Part shown: positions 7,748 through 17,196 of the stretch, piece by piece
Layout of the letters: each line of letters starts with the position of its first letter
How positions within the stretch are numbered: the stretch's first letter is position 1
Translations under genes and position numbers: made by a program
From: Anaerolineae bacterium
GTDB taxonomy: Bacteria > Chloroflexota > Anaerolineae > Aggregatilineales > J027
Reading direction: 5' to 3'
Assembly: GCA_021463865.1 (NCBI GenBank)
Contig: JAJTXY010000012.1
Coordinates: 48,778-112,777 of the forward strand
Length of the DNA stretch: 64,000 nucleotides
Notes under the pieces: model-generated
Databases searched by the model: none
What the model was told of the DNA's origin: nothing
What the model saw: only the letters and a program-made list of their open reading frames with translations

Positions 7748-10279
7748 TTAGCTACGGCGTAACCAACGGTGCAGTTTTTCGCGGATAAAAGCCACACGCG
7801 CCTTTGTCCATGCGTTGCTGGCGACATGCTCGGCTTCGCGCTGGGCATCGTGGTCGGCGGCGGGCGGTGCAAAACGGTCATGAATGTAAAGATGGGTAAT
7901 GTCGGTGATGGGGTGCTGACCTTCCGGCACTTCGTCCACAAACACCTGACGGCGTTCTTCGGGAGTCATACGATTGTGTACCCCGACCCCAAGCCAATTG
8001 CCATAAATCCCTAAACGCGCATAGGCTTTTTGCACCGGATTCAAGCCACCCAAGCCGCGATGTTCCACCCACCAGATAACAAAGGCGATAATCAGCACGA
8101 TCAATAACAAGGTCGCCAAAATGATCCCCAAAATGGTCAAGAACACACGCCAGAACCCGGCACCACTGTCGGTCTCAAGGCTGGTGGCCTGTGGCTCCGG
8201 AGGGATAGGTGTTGCCGTTGGGGTGAAGGTCGGCGTAAAGGTTGGCGTCGGTGTCAAGGTTGGGGTGACAGTAGGTGTCACATTTGGTGGCAGGGTTGGT
8301 GATTGGGTAGGCGTTGGCGAGGGCGTGGGTGAATTTTGCTGTGGTGGGGGTAGTGTATTGGTTGGTAGTGAGGTTGGCGTGCTGGTCGGCATGGGAGTAA
8401 TCGTTGGGAAGGTGCTGTTAAAGCTGACATCGCCGGGACGATTAAGCGGCAGTTCATCGGCAGTCGGCTCGAATTCAACCCAACCGAAACCGGAAAAAAA
8501 GACTTCGACCCATGTGTGGGCATCGTTTTCACGCACCAGATAACTGCCATCATTGGGGCTGTATGTCCCCTCAGCAAATCCAGCCGCCATGCGCGATGGA
8601 ATGCCTTGTGAACGGAGCATCATGACCATTGCCGAGGAATAGTAATTGCAATACCCCTCGCGGATGTCGAAGATAAACCAGTCAATCGGGTCAACATTAC
8701 TGGGCGGAGTCGGGATTTTCTCGTTATACAAAATATTGGCCCGCAGCCATTGTTCAACGGCTTTGGCTTTGTCATAGGGGGTTGCAGCACCGCTTTGCGA
8801 AACAATTTGTTCGGTTAGGCTACGTAATTCGCCGGAAATCGAACCGCCCCCCTGCAAATAGGTGCGTGTAACCCATTCAGGATAAATGTTGTCAGCAGGA
8901 CGTAATTCATCAGCCGAGGCGACACTGATGGAGGAGGTCACGGTGTAATCATCCCCTTCACGCAGGGGGTCACGGGCACGGATAATCGCCACATCTACCT
9001 CTTGATTACGCCGCACACATTCCGGGCCGCCTTCGGGGACACAGTTAAGTTCCGCATCTACGCCAAGCCCCATCTCACGCGGTTGAGGGGCAGCATAAAT
9101 CAAGGATGAGGCGCTGATAAACATTTCCACATTTTGAACGAGATCGCGCCGACCTGCATAATCACCGAGGTTGAAGCTCATACCGGGGCTATCTTTATAG
9201 GCCCGCACCGAGCGATTATGTGTCCATGTACCATTTTGATAGGTGTCAAAAACCGTTGAGCGCCAATAGAGCCGCAAATCGCTGGTGTTGCCCTCAACGC
9301 CGATTCGCATTACCTCTCGGTCACTCAACTGCACTGGGCCAGTCAGGTCAAGCCGATCCCCACCATAATAATCGGCAGTGGCGATGCCGGGGCCTTCGAG
9401 TGAAGAAAACAAGCGTGCAAAGAGGTCATTGATTTTTGCCAGCGGGTCGTTGCCCAAGAACTCCTTGATTTCGTCCCAATAGCCATTGCCATCTTGAATG
9501 GGCAGGGCCAACCCAAAAAGAACGGCCATGATGGTCATCGCCGTGCCCAAGCGCAAAAAGTTAGTGCGAAGATTGCGCGGATACTTGACCCGCAGGCGAT
9601 ACCATTGATATTCCCGCGCTTCGATATTGACTTGGATCGTTAGGGGAAGGGCACACAACAAAAAGCCCAAGAGAAATAGGTCAAGCCGTGCATTGCCCGA
9701 ATAGGCCATGATGATGGTAATGAGTATGAACCCCGGCGGCAAGATTGCCAACCAGACCCGATTGAGCCGGATAAGGTGCCAGATGGCATTGTGGGCCAAA
9801 AACCAAAACAACACGGCTAGAAATATCACAAAGACAAGATTATCCGTGCCGACCCCATTGTTGCTGACCGTCTCGCCCCAGCGTGATAGGCGATCACCCA
9901 ATTCCTGCAACCGCCCTTGAAGGGTAAATGGGCCGGGAAGCGATAGAGTATAGACAAGCGTGATGGTGGCAAAGCCATAGATAGCGCTCAAAACCAGTGC
10001 CAGCAGTTCAGAATAATAGCTGCGGGCGAGCAGAAAACTCAACAAGACACTGATGGTAATGACTGGATAGAGTGTTCCTAAACCATCGGCCCAATCGGCT
10101 GTATTTAAGGCAAAGGCAGGCATCCACAAGAGCGCATTCACCAAAAATAGGGTCAACATATCCCCGCGTGTAAAGGTGCGACGCCATGCCTGCACGATGG
10201 CCTGTTGAATGCGATTAGGCCGTCGCTGCGGTTGACGATCGGGTAATGGAGTAGATCGGCGAGATTGTGGATAAGCCAT
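7748..10279 (-). CDS. Membrane transglutaminase-like protein, TgpA type
   Basis: 843 residues. An N-terminal membrane block of about six helices (about 43-262, DUF3488-like) precedes an extracytoplasmic region and a transglutaminase-like core. The catalytic Cys is C544 in 'EGYCNYYSSA' and the His is H588 in 'NDAHTWVEV'. The third position is E604 in 'VEFEPTAD', where the family usually has Asp. A Thr/Pro-rich linker (about 625-698) joins a final membrane helix (about 709-737) and a DUF4129-like cytoplasmic tail. The family is thought to act on cell-surface proteins; the substrate is unknown. Start ATG lies 8 bases after the stop of the upstream secreted protein gene, so the two are one operon. 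Confidence 0.9.
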   Translation of the reverse strand: MAYPQSRRSTPLPDRQPQRRPNRIQQAIVQAWRRTFTRGDMLTLFLVNALLWMPAFALNTADWADGLGTLYPVITISVLLSFLLARSYYSELLALVLSAIYGFATITLVYTLSLPGPFTLQGRLQELGDRLSRWGETVSNNGVGTDNLVFVIFLAVLFWFLAHNAIWHLIRLNRVWLAILPPGFILITIIMAYSGNARLDLFLLGFLLCALPLTIQVNIEAREYQWYRLRVKYPRNLRTNFLRLGTAMTIMAVLFGLALPIQDGNGYWDEIKEFLGNDPLAKINDLFARLFSSLEGPGIATADYYGGDRLDLTGPVQLSDREVMRIGVEGNTSDLRLYWRSTVFDTYQNGTWTHNRSVRAYKDSPGMSFNLGDYAGRRDLVQNVEMFISASSLIYAAPQPREMGLGVDAELNCVPEGGPECVRRNQEVDVAIIRARDPLREGDDYTVTSSISVASADELRPADNIYPEWVTRTYLQGGGSISGELRSLTEQIVSQSGAATPYDKAKAVEQWLRANILYNEKIPTPPSNVDPIDWFIFDIREGYCNYYSSAMVMMLRSQGIPSRMAAGFAEGTYSPNDGSYLVRENDAHTWVEVFFSGFGWVEFEPTADELPLNRPGDVSFNSTFPTITPMPTSTPTSLPTNTLPPPQQNSPTPSPTPTQSPTLPPNVTPTVTPTLTPTPTFTPTFTPTATPIPPEPQATSLETDSGAGFWRVFLTILGIILATLLLIVLIIAFVIWWVEHRGLGGLNPVQKAYARLGIYGNWLGVGVHNRMTPEERRQVFVDEVPEGQHPITDITHLYIHDRFAPPAADHDAQREAEHVASNAWTKARVAFIREKLHRWLRRS
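8186..8407 (-). repeat. Thr/Pro low-complexity linker coding repeat
   Basis: Imperfect tandem codon repeats for TPT/TPTP units inside the transglutaminase gene (residues about 625-698). On the plus strand this reads as GT-rich units such as 'GTTGGGGT'. It separates the extracytoplasmic transglutaminase core from the last membrane helix and probably spans the cell wall. Such low-complexity stretches are prone to length variation. Confidence 0.8.
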
Positions 10280-10287
10280 ATGACCCT

Positions 10288-11640
10288 TTAAGGCAGTGCG
10301 CCTTCTAATTCATAGTCAATAATCTGGTTAGCAAGGTCTGATGTAGGCGCGATGACAACCCATGTATCACGGCCCTCAATGAATTGGCAGGCCGTGCGCG
10401 AGGGGCGTTCCCAACAACTTAAGGAGTCATTTAAGGTCACGCCGCCAGCCTCAAACCATACCGCCAAAGCCGCGCCGTAGATGGTATAAAATTCGCTGGC
10501 ATCCTGTTCGGTATCCCATGTTAGATGTAATACCAAAATAGTCGTCGGGCTGTTATCCTCACCATATAACAAAAAGTGATCGCCACCCCATCCGGCAGCA
10601 GTGGAGACGGCAACAGGGGTATCTACAAAGAGATCAAGGTGTTCACGTAGGTAAAATTCACCCAACGTCTGGTCACGCAAGAGTTCCCAATCGCCCGCAA
10701 CTTCCTGCGAATCAAAAAATTCATGCAATGGCTTGACCGAGACCTGCTGTGGTTGGTCGTTCTGAGTATATTGCTCCGGATGCAAAATTTGTTCGGTGCT
10801 GACAGGTGGCAGGGCATAGGCTTGATTCACCAATGACCAGTCCTGTGTCTGGTTATAGAGAACCCGGACAAATTCGGTGCCTGCGGTATAAGGGAAAAAA
10901 AGTTCGGCCCGCAAAATCGAGGGCATGTTGTTATAAACAGCCGGGTTATTCAACGTCGTTTGGGTCAAGAGGTCATTGGCGATAGCAGGATTACGCTGCA
11001 ACACCACACCTGTATAAAAAGTGGTGGTCAGTTGAGCATCGCCTTCGAATAAAGCCAGCGCTGCCAATGCCTGATCGGGGTCAGTTGTATCAAGAAGGCT
11101 GGCAGCATCAAAATTCTGATAGATCAGCGCTTGGGCATATTCATGGGCATAAATCGCCCCGTAGATGGCATTCAATCCACCCCAATTAGGGATAAACATG
11201 ATGTTACGGGTGGGGTCAAAATAGCCCGTAAGCTGCTCGGTCATGAGATTGCGGGTTAGTTCAGCGAGGTCAGTATCTTCAGGCATAAAGCCAAAGGCCC
11301 CATAGAAACGGGCATCATTTTGGGCCTGTTCATCGGTGTAATCCGCTTCGGCAATTGCAAAATTGAGTAGTTCGGTTGGGTGAACCAAACGCCGATCTAT
11401 GGGCGCGGTCTGATTCAGTTCACGGAGCAGCGATACATCCCCTTCCAATGTATTCAGAATGGTCGTTGTGGCGTCATCAATTACCGCCGATATGGGTGGT
11501 TCGTCAGCATTAGGGATGGGCGTTGGGGTTGAGCCATCTTGGGCGCGAACAGGCATATTGGCATGGGGAGTCAACAAAACCATCCCCAGCAATGCCAATA
11601 AAAGTAAGGGTGTGATGAAACGCCAAAAGTTTTTGACCAT
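10288..11640 (-). CDS. Secreted peptidase-like protein with degenerate HExxH motif
   Basis: 450 residues with an N-terminal signal peptide (about 1-34, ending near 'VRAQ') and a short Thr/Pro segment. At 166-170 it reads HEYAQ, followed 29 residues later by 'FEGDA' (E199). This layout resembles gluzincin-type HEYTH...EGD proteins, but the second zinc His is Gln. It may therefore be an inactive relative, or not a peptidase at all. The second half (about 290-450) shows no domain I recognise; it has two Cys near the C-terminus (about 411 and 418), which could form a disulfide. It is the first gene of a two-gene operon with the TgpA-like gene, so it may be a surface partner of that protein. Confidence 0.7.
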   Translation of the reverse strand: MVKNFWRFITPLLLLALLGMVLLTPHANMPVRAQDGSTPTPIPNADEPPISAVIDDATTTILNTLEGDVSLLRELNQTAPIDRRLVHPTELLNFAIAEADYTDEQAQNDARFYGAFGFMPEDTDLAELTRNLMTEQLTGYFDPTRNIMFIPNWGGLNAIYGAIYAHEYAQALIYQNFDAASLLDTTDPDQALAALALFEGDAQLTTTFYTGVVLQRNPAIANDLLTQTTLNNPAVYNNMPSILRAELFFPYTAGTEFVRVLYNQTQDWSLVNQAYALPPVSTEQILHPEQYTQNDQPQQVSVKPLHEFFDSQEVAGDWELLRDQTLGEFYLREHLDLFVDTPVAVSTAAGWGGDHFLLYGEDNSPTTILVLHLTWDTEQDASEFYTIYGAALAVWFEAGGVTLNDSLSCWERPSRTACQFIEGRDTWVVIAPTSDLANQIIDYELEGALP

Positions 11641-11825
11641 GCAGTCCTCTCAAAATTTCATTTTAGGGGGAAACGAAAGGTAATTGTAGGCTTATTTGCC
11701 CACGATTGAATTACGCCTCGCTGACGCATCACTCCTCACCTTGTCGTGCAACTTATGGCCCCGCTGCCACGTAATTATAGTTGAAGAACATCAAAAATTG
11801 GGGCATGAAGGAGTATGAAGTATCA

Positions 11826-12104
11826 ATGCTAGAAAATTTGCGACTGGCGTGGCGACTGTTTTGGGATCGCAATGTGAATGCGTCAACCAAGATTATCCCA
11901 CTGCTGGCGGTGCTCTATGTGCTGTCGCCCATTGACATCCTACCCGATGTTATCCCGGCACTCGGCGTTACGGATGATGTGGGGGTATTCATCGTTGCGC
12001 TCGACTTCTTTATCCGTTCCGCCCCAGACCGCATAGTACGCCATCACCGCGACATTCTAGAAGGCGTCATCAAGGGCAAATATAGAAATGATGACCGCGA
12101 ATAG
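11826..12104 (+). CDS. DUF1232 (YkvA-like) small membrane protein
   Basis: About 92 residues starting at ATG 11826 ('MLENLRLAWRL'), with AAGGAG at 11808-11813; upstream in-frame starts (TTG 11781) are less likely. The core 'LAVLYVLSPIDILPDVIP' and 'LGVTDDVGVFIVAL' is diagnostic of DUF1232, a family of small membrane-associated proteins of unknown function. Two hydrophobic segments are visible. It is monocistronic and converges on the CoA-transferase gene, with only six bases between the two stops. Confidence 0.88.
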   Translation: MLENLRLAWRLFWDRNVNASTKIIPLLAVLYVLSPIDILPDVIPALGVTDDVGVFIVALDFFIRSAPDRIVRHHRDILEGVIKGKYRNDDRE

Positions 12105-12110
12105 GCCCAA

Positions 12111-13325
12111 TCAAATCACCCCACGCTGCTGATAATCGGCAATAACTGACGGCTCAAGTCCTAACCAATCCATGAGTACGGCGGCGGTATCCTGCCCCAA
12201 TAATGGTGGGGCATGTCGAACGGTTGGCGGGGTTTCCGAAAGTTTGACAGGCGGCCCTGCCATCTCCACCGTTCTCCCGCTTTCAAATTTGACGGACTGC
12301 ACTAATTGGCGCGATTGGATATGGGGATCGTTAAAGGCCTCTGCGACTTGATTAATGGGGCCGGAGGGAATCCCCACATTCAGCAAAGCGGCTGTCCATT
12401 CATCAGCTGAACGACGGCTGAAAATGACCTGTAAAAATCCTACCAAGACCTCCCGATTTTTGACCCGTGCCGCATTGGTAACAAAACGGGCATCACTGGC
12501 GAGTTCCGGTTGACCAATGATTTTGCACAGCGCGGCAAATTGGGAATCATTCCCCACCGCTAAGATAAAAGGCTTGTCGGCGGCCTCGAAGGTTTGATAG
12601 GGCACAATGTTGGGATGCCCGTTGCCATAACGCGGTGGATTTTGGCCGGATACAAAATAATTGCTGGCGACATTAACCAGCGCGGCAAGCTGAGTATCCA
12701 GAAGGGCAATATCCACATGCTGCCCTCGTCCAGTTTGATGGCGATAATACAAGGCGGATTGGATGGCGTTGGCAGCATATAATCCGGCAATAACATCCGA
12801 AATTGCGACGCCGACTTTGTAGGGTGGCCCATCGGTTGGCCCGGTGATCGCCATTAAGCCACTCTGCGCTTGGATAACATAATCGTAGCCGGGGCGGGAG
12901 GCATAAGGGCCAGTTTGCCCATAACCCGTGATGCTGCAATAAATCAGGCTGGGGTGTTCAGGCTGCAACTGCTCATAGGCGAGGCCGTAGGTCGCCATTT
13001 GCCCAACTTTGAAGTTTTCAATCAGCACATCGCATTTCAGGGCCAATTGTTTCGCCAGTGCGGTGCCCTCCCCTGTTTTCAGATTGAGGGTAACACTGCG
13101 TTTGTTGCGATTAATGCTCAGATAATAGGCGCTCAGTTGTTCATCCCCCACCTCCAACCATGGCGGCCCCCATTCACGGGTATCGTCGCCACCTTGGGGA
13201 TACTCGATTTTGATAACTTCCGCGCCCAAATCGGCTAGGAGCATGGTACAAGATGGCCCAGCCAAAACACGGGTGAAATCGAGGATGCGCAGGCCAGCAA
13301 GGGCGGAGGGAGTAGGTTGGATCAT
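12111..13325 (-). CDS. Class III CoA-transferase (CaiB/BaiF family)
   Basis: 404 residues, the full length of the family. The N-terminal nucleotide-fold motif is 'LRILDFTRVLAGPSCTMLL' and the family signature 'LADLGAEVIKIE' follows. The catalytic Asp is D177 in 'GVAISDVIAGLYAAN', which in this family carries the acyl and CoA thioester intermediates. 'TGYGQTGPYASRPGYDYV' (133-150) is also typical. It transfers CoA between carboxylic acids, such as succinyl-CoA to another acid; the acceptor cannot be told from sequence. It stands alone, convergent with the DUF1232 gene and about 100 bases from the tRNA gene. Confidence 0.93.
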   Translation of the reverse strand: MIQPTPSALAGLRILDFTRVLAGPSCTMLLADLGAEVIKIEYPQGGDDTREWGPPWLEVGDEQLSAYYLSINRNKRSVTLNLKTGEGTALAKQLALKCDVLIENFKVGQMATYGLAYEQLQPEHPSLIYCSITGYGQTGPYASRPGYDYVIQAQSGLMAITGPTDGPPYKVGVAISDVIAGLYAANAIQSALYYRHQTGRGQHVDIALLDTQLAALVNVASNYFVSGQNPPRYGNGHPNIVPYQTFEAADKPFILAVGNDSQFAALCKIIGQPELASDARFVTNAARVKNREVLVGFLQVIFSRRSADEWTAALLNVGIPSGPINQVAEAFNDPHIQSRQLVQSVKFESGRTVEMAGPPVKLSETPPTVRHAPPLLGQDTAAVLMDWLGLEPSVIADYQQRGVI

Positions 13326-13388
13326 CGGGTACTCGACATCATTTTTGCGTAAAAATAAAGAGATTGGGATGGGGTCATTAATTCAACC

Positions 13389-13417
13389 TTGACGCCCCCT
13401 ATTTTAACTGATATTCT
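13389..13417 (+). promoter_or_regulatory. Sigma70-type promoter of the initiator tRNA gene
   Basis: TTGACG at 13389-13394, a 17-base spacer, then TATTCT at 13412-13417. The predicted transcription start lies about 8 bases before the tRNA 5' end. Spacing and position both fit. Confidence 0.65.
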
Positions 13418-13431
13418 CCTATCATCAACGA

Positions 13432-13503
<72 letters not shown>

Positions 13504-13515
13504 CTTAAAATAAAT

Positions 13516-13544
13516 TAGCCGCCATTTTTTGTGGCGGTTTTTTT
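13516..13544 (+). terminator. Intrinsic terminator after the tRNA
   Basis: CCGCCA (13519-13524) pairs with TGGCGG (13532-13537), extended by G-T and A-T pairs, with a 7-base loop and a run of seven T at 13538-13544. It ends the tRNA transcript and argues that the next gene starts further downstream. Confidence 0.88.
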
Positions 13545-13632
13545 ATTTCTACGAACCTGCTACAATGTCCCCGATTTTAGCATTCTTATGAATACCCTAG
13601 CATTAATAGGAAGATTTAGAGGAGTCGTTGTT

Positions 13633-15162
13633 TTGTCGCGTACAACCTATCTTCGTTCAATTACTTTGCTTGCATTGTTGGGAATTTTGCTTGGAAGCAT
13701 TTGGCAAGTTAATCACCCCACCCGCTCCATTGCCCATGCCGCCAACCGCACCGCCAGCCAAGTTTGTTTTGCAGAGGTAAAATGGAATAATGCCGCCAAT
13801 TTACGGATTGGCCCCAGCACCAACTATGGCATCGAGAAAGTTGCTGTGTCCGGCTTTCAAATGCGTGTTTTAGGCCAAGATGATGACGGTGAATGGTTTC
13901 AGGTCGAGGCAGGCAACCCGCTAAATTTTATTGGTTGGGTGTGGTGGGAAAATGTGAATCTGTATGGGAAATGCACCAATCTACCCGACACAGGTGAGAA
14001 TCTAAATATTGAATCCGCCCCCGCCGCGCCAGAAGACGTGGAACTACCAGCATTCGCGCAGGGCATTGATTTCACTGATGAAGATCAAATTTTCAAGTTG
14101 AATGATGGAATGCTGTATGTGCGTTACGAGCATGAGGTGGATGAAAAAAACACCTTGCAAGCGCATGTCTTGATTGCTGATCTGAATAATCCGAACGTGG
14201 ATGTGGGGGTACATCTTGGGGCGGTGCCGGATTCAACGGCGACCCTCGTTTCGGATATGGTCAAAGAGGCAGGCGCGTTTGTTGCCATCAATGGGGATTT
14301 CTATGGTGGAAACTATATGCCACAGGGCCTGACCGTGATTGACGGGGAACTTGTCATTGCCCCCAAACATCGGGCCACTTTTGCCATCACCGAAAATCAT
14401 AATGTCTATATCGGCTATTTCACCGAATCGTGGACGTGGCCTGCGACGGTGATTGCAGAAACGGGCAGCATTATCCCCTTGCAGCTTGCCAATCTGCCCT
14501 GCGACCCGGCGTGGCTGTGTGTCTACACCGACCACATGCGTCGGCTACTCGTCAAATGGGGGTATGATGGCACCCGTGTACTGCTCAGTCCCGAATTTGA
14601 GGTGTTAGATATTGTGGTTGACCGCTTTATGGAAATCCCTGACGGTCATTATGTGCTGCGGGCAGGGACGTTTACCGACGCGGGTAAATGGCTGAAAGAA
14701 AATGTCGAAATTGGGGACACACTCCAAGTCAATTTGGAAACCCATCCCGATTGGCGTAATTATGAAAATGCCATCAGTGGCGGGCCGATTTTTGTGAAGA
14801 ATGGGCGCTTCCGCCAAGATTGTGACCCCAATGTTTCCGAAGCACGCCGGGTCTGTGAGGAATTTGATGACCGATTCCGCGAGGCCCACTATTTTGATGT
14901 GCATATTCCACGCTCGGCAGTGGGTTATAACCGCGATAACAAAACCTTGATTCTGGTAATGGTTGAAGGCTATGAACTTGGTGCGGGGATTACCCAAGAG
15001 GAATTAGCCGATCTAATGATTCGCTATGGGGCACAGACCGCAATGGAATTTGACGGGGGTGGATCATCCAGTTTGTGGATTGATCGCGGTTTCGTGAATG
15101 ATTTTGGTTATGATGGCGAACGACGAGTATCGAACGCCTTGATGCTCTATTGGAACGAATAG
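13633..15162 (+). CDS. Secreted SH3-like/phosphodiester glycosidase (NAGPA) domain protein
   Basis: Start chosen at TTG 13633: AGAGGAG lies at 13618-13624, and the product begins with a clean signal peptide ('SRTTYLRSITLLALLGILL'). Longer starts would overlap the tRNA terminator. About 509 residues. A bacterial SH3-like domain follows the signal ('WNNAANLRIGPSTNYGIEKV'). The C-terminal two thirds is a NAGPA/DUF2233 domain with 'VAINGDFYGG', 'AISGGPIFVKNGR', 'PRSAVGYNRDN' and 'EFDGGGSSSLW'. Such domains cleave phosphodiester-linked sugars or act on cell-envelope glycans, and SH3 domains bind peptidoglycan. A surface role is likely. It stands alone and ends at a strong terminator. Confidence 0.88.
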   Translation: MSRTTYLRSITLLALLGILLGSIWQVNHPTRSIAHAANRTASQVCFAEVKWNNAANLRIGPSTNYGIEKVAVSGFQMRVLGQDDDGEWFQVEAGNPLNFIGWVWWENVNLYGKCTNLPDTGENLNIESAPAAPEDVELPAFAQGIDFTDEDQIFKLNDGMLYVRYEHEVDEKNTLQAHVLIADLNNPNVDVGVHLGAVPDSTATLVSDMVKEAGAFVAINGDFYGGNYMPQGLTVIDGELVIAPKHRATFAITENHNVYIGYFTESWTWPATVIAETGSIIPLQLANLPCDPAWLCVYTDHMRRLLVKWGYDGTRVLLSPEFEVLDIVVDRFMEIPDGHYVLRAGTFTDAGKWLKENVEIGDTLQVNLETHPDWRNYENAISGGPIFVKNGRFRQDCDPNVSEARRVCEEFDDRFREAHYFDVHIPRSAVGYNRDNKTLILVMVEGYELGAGITQEELADLMIRYGAQTAMEFDGGGSSSLWIDRGFVNDFGYDGERRVSNALMLYWNE

Positions 15163-15191
15163 ACCCCAGCGTAGAAACTATGCATTTTGGG

Positions 15192-15217
15192 AGAGGGGTA
15201 GTGGGTGCCCCTCTTTT
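15192..15217 (+). terminator. Intrinsic terminator
   Basis: AGAGGGG (15192-15198) pairs with CCCCTCT (15208-15214) around a 9-base loop and is followed by TTTTC. It lies between the NAGPA gene and the convergent matrixin gene, and ends the NAGPA transcript. Confidence 0.85.
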
Positions 15218-15220
15218 CAT

Positions 15221-16444
15221 TTAATCGCCGAATGAGGGAGAACCATATAAGCGTCGCAGGGTATTGATGTCACGAATGGAAAGCGCTGTGTTGGGGGTTT
15301 CTTGAAAATACATAATGTCATCGGGGTCAGGGCTGTGGACGACCACCCCCAGCGCATGGACAAGTTCATGCAGAGTCGCCGCAACCGGATAAAAAGCAGC
15401 AGTGGAAACAAAGGCAAACCCCCTAAAATCGGGCCGCGCACTGCCACCCCATGTGCGGAAGGTGGCACACCCCGCCACCACAAAAATATCGCTGACCTCA
15501 CACTCTTTGGCAAGCTGAATCGCATCTACAATTTTTAGGACAATATCGGCCTGCCGTTCGTCGTCGGTTCGCTCAACCTCAATGACCTGATTAAGTTCGG
15601 CAATCGCGTTTTTTACCGCGTAATCCCAAATGAGGTCACTGCCTTCGCTCTCGAAATATATCGTGACCGGAAATTCATAAAATCGCCAGTAACGACCATT
15701 GGCATAATACAATTCCATCGTCGTGCCGTCGCCATTGCCAAGCCAATAGGTATCGCCAAAATTTACCGGGTCTATCGTCATGATGGGGCGCGATGTGGAG
15801 AACGGCGTATCGGTTGGGCGGGGGGTGCTGGTGTAATAGGGTGGCAGAGTCGCGGTTGGAATGGTGGGATTGGGCGTCCATGTCGGGGGAAGTTCTTCAC
15901 GACCCTCGACACTTGGTCGGGTTGGAACTGCCTCAGAATTGTCTATAGACGCATTAGGTGTTGGATTGGAATTAAAAGCAGACTGAGTAGGCGAAGAGGG
16001 CTTATCATCCTTGCCCAACACAATGATGACCGCTGCAAGGACACCCATCAAGAGGCCTACCGCAATCACAACCAAGACCCCTGTCAGCCAATGGGATGAT
16101 GGAGATTGCTTGACCGGGGGAGACTGCGATGGTATCCAGTTTGTTGGTTTGGGGGGGTCAAGAACTGGTGTGGCAAAAGGTGCTGGAACAGGTGCAACCT
16201 CAAAAATCAATTCGGCAAGTTTGGCTTTGGCCCCGCCGTGATTGGGGTTAATACGTAGCACTTGATTCAGAGCGTATTCGACATGGCGGGGGTTAGTGAC
16301 GGTGTTGGCAGCTAACCACCATGCCATTTCATTATCTGGTTCGCTTTTGAGAATGGGGTCAATCAGCCTCAGCGCCTCGGCACGATTTCCAGCCTTAATT
16401 AAAGCATAGGCCTGCTGTAATTGTGATTTGGTTTGCTCATCCAT
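15221..16444 (-). CDS. Membrane-anchored matrixin-like metalloprotease with TPR-like N-terminus
   Basis: Start chosen at ATG 16442-16444 ('MDEQTKSQLQQAYALI'); an ATG 54 bases upstream is the alternative. About 407 residues. The cytoplasmic N-terminus has a TPR-like pair of helices (about 1-75). A membrane helix (about 120-144) and a Thr/Pro linker (about 150-222) follow. The extracytoplasmic domain carries 'HELVHALGVVVHS' and the Met-turn 'DDIMY'. Zinc ligands are the three His; the third is one residue further out than in classic HExxHxxGxxH. Two Cys nearby (about 315 and 326) may form a disulfide. It likely cleaves surface or secreted proteins; the substrate is unknown. Confidence 0.85.
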   Translation of the reverse strand: MDEQTKSQLQQAYALIKAGNRAEALRLIDPILKSEPDNEMAWWLAANTVTNPRHVEYALNQVLRINPNHGGAKAKLAELIFEVAPVPAPFATPVLDPPKPTNWIPSQSPPVKQSPSSHWLTGVLVVIAVGLLMGVLAAVIIVLGKDDKPSSPTQSAFNSNPTPNASIDNSEAVPTRPSVEGREELPPTWTPNPTIPTATLPPYYTSTPRPTDTPFSTSRPIMTIDPVNFGDTYWLGNGDGTTMELYYANGRYWRFYEFPVTIYFESEGSDLIWDYAVKNAIAELNQVIEVERTDDERQADIVLKIVDAIQLAKECEVSDIFVVAGCATFRTWGGSARPDFRGFAFVSTAAFYPVAATLHELVHALGVVVHSPDPDDIMYFQETPNTALSIRDINTLRRLYGSPSFGD

Positions 16445-16530
16445 CCCGATTTTGGCTACCTGTAAGATATACTTTTTCCTATGCGTCAACTTCTGCAATA
16501 AACGATAGTAATTTATGGCGAGGAAATCAA

Positions 16531-17181
16531 GTGGCTAAAATTCATGAATATCAGGGACAAGGCATTACCGTACAATATGAGCTAAAGCGCTGTATCCACG
16601 CCGAAAAATGCGTACACGGTCTACCGGCAGTTTTTAATCGCGAAAGTCGCCCTTGGATTCAGCCCCAACATGCAACCGCCGATGAACTTGCTGCGGTGAT
16701 CGAGCAATGCCCAACCGGAGCACTTCATTATCAACGAACCGATGGTGGCTCACTCGAAGCCATCCCACAAGAAAATACCATCCAAATTGAACCGAATGGG
16801 CCATTGCATGTGCGGGGCAATGTCGAAGTAGTCAGCAGTAATGGCAGCCTCATTTTAAATGATACCCGGGTGGCGTTGTGCCGATGTGGGGCATCCCAAT
16901 TTAAGCCTTTTTGCGATAACAGTCATATTGCGGCTGGGTTTACTGACCCCGGCCTGCCCGAAACCACTACGATTAAAGATTTATCGGATGGTGAAACCCG
17001 GATGGTCATCACACTCAACCAGAATGGGCCAATTGGCATTGCAGGGAATTTTCGCATCTTAAACGCGAATGGCGAAGTCATCTTTCAGGGAACTGAGACA
17101 TGGCTGTGCCGCTGCGGGGGGTCTAAAAATAAGCCGTTTTGTGATAAAACGCATCGAACTAACGGATTCCAAGCGGATTAG
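16531..17181 (+). CDS. CDGSH iron-sulfur protein with N-terminal Fer4_19 domain
   Basis: GTG start at 16531, with GCGAGG 7 bases upstream; about 216 residues. The N-terminal domain 'CIHAEKCVHGLPAVF' and 'IEQCPTGALHY' is the divergent mono-cluster Fer4_19 (DUF1271) type. Two CDGSH-type motifs follow: 'CRCGASQFKPFCDNSH' and 'CRCGGSKNKPFCDKTH', each providing three Cys and one His for a 2Fe-2S cluster. The protein probably transfers electrons or clusters in the cytoplasm; the partner is unknown. It is 15 bases ahead of a methyltransferase gene and likely co-transcribed with it. Confidence 0.92.
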   Translation: MAKIHEYQGQGITVQYELKRCIHAEKCVHGLPAVFNRESRPWIQPQHATADELAAVIEQCPTGALHYQRTDGGSLEAIPQENTIQIEPNGPLHVRGNVEVVSSNGSLILNDTRVALCRCGASQFKPFCDNSHIAAGFTDPGLPETTTIKDLSDGETRMVITLNQNGPIGIAGNFRILNANGEVIFQGTETWLCRCGGSKNKPFCDKTHRTNGFQAD

Positions 17182-17196
17182 AGGCTATCCAAGTCA

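Noticed and set aside
8121..8543. Plus-strand Val/Gly-repeat ORF
   Set aside because: It is the mirror of the Thr/Pro linker codons of the transglutaminase gene. Repetitive composition makes it open by chance.
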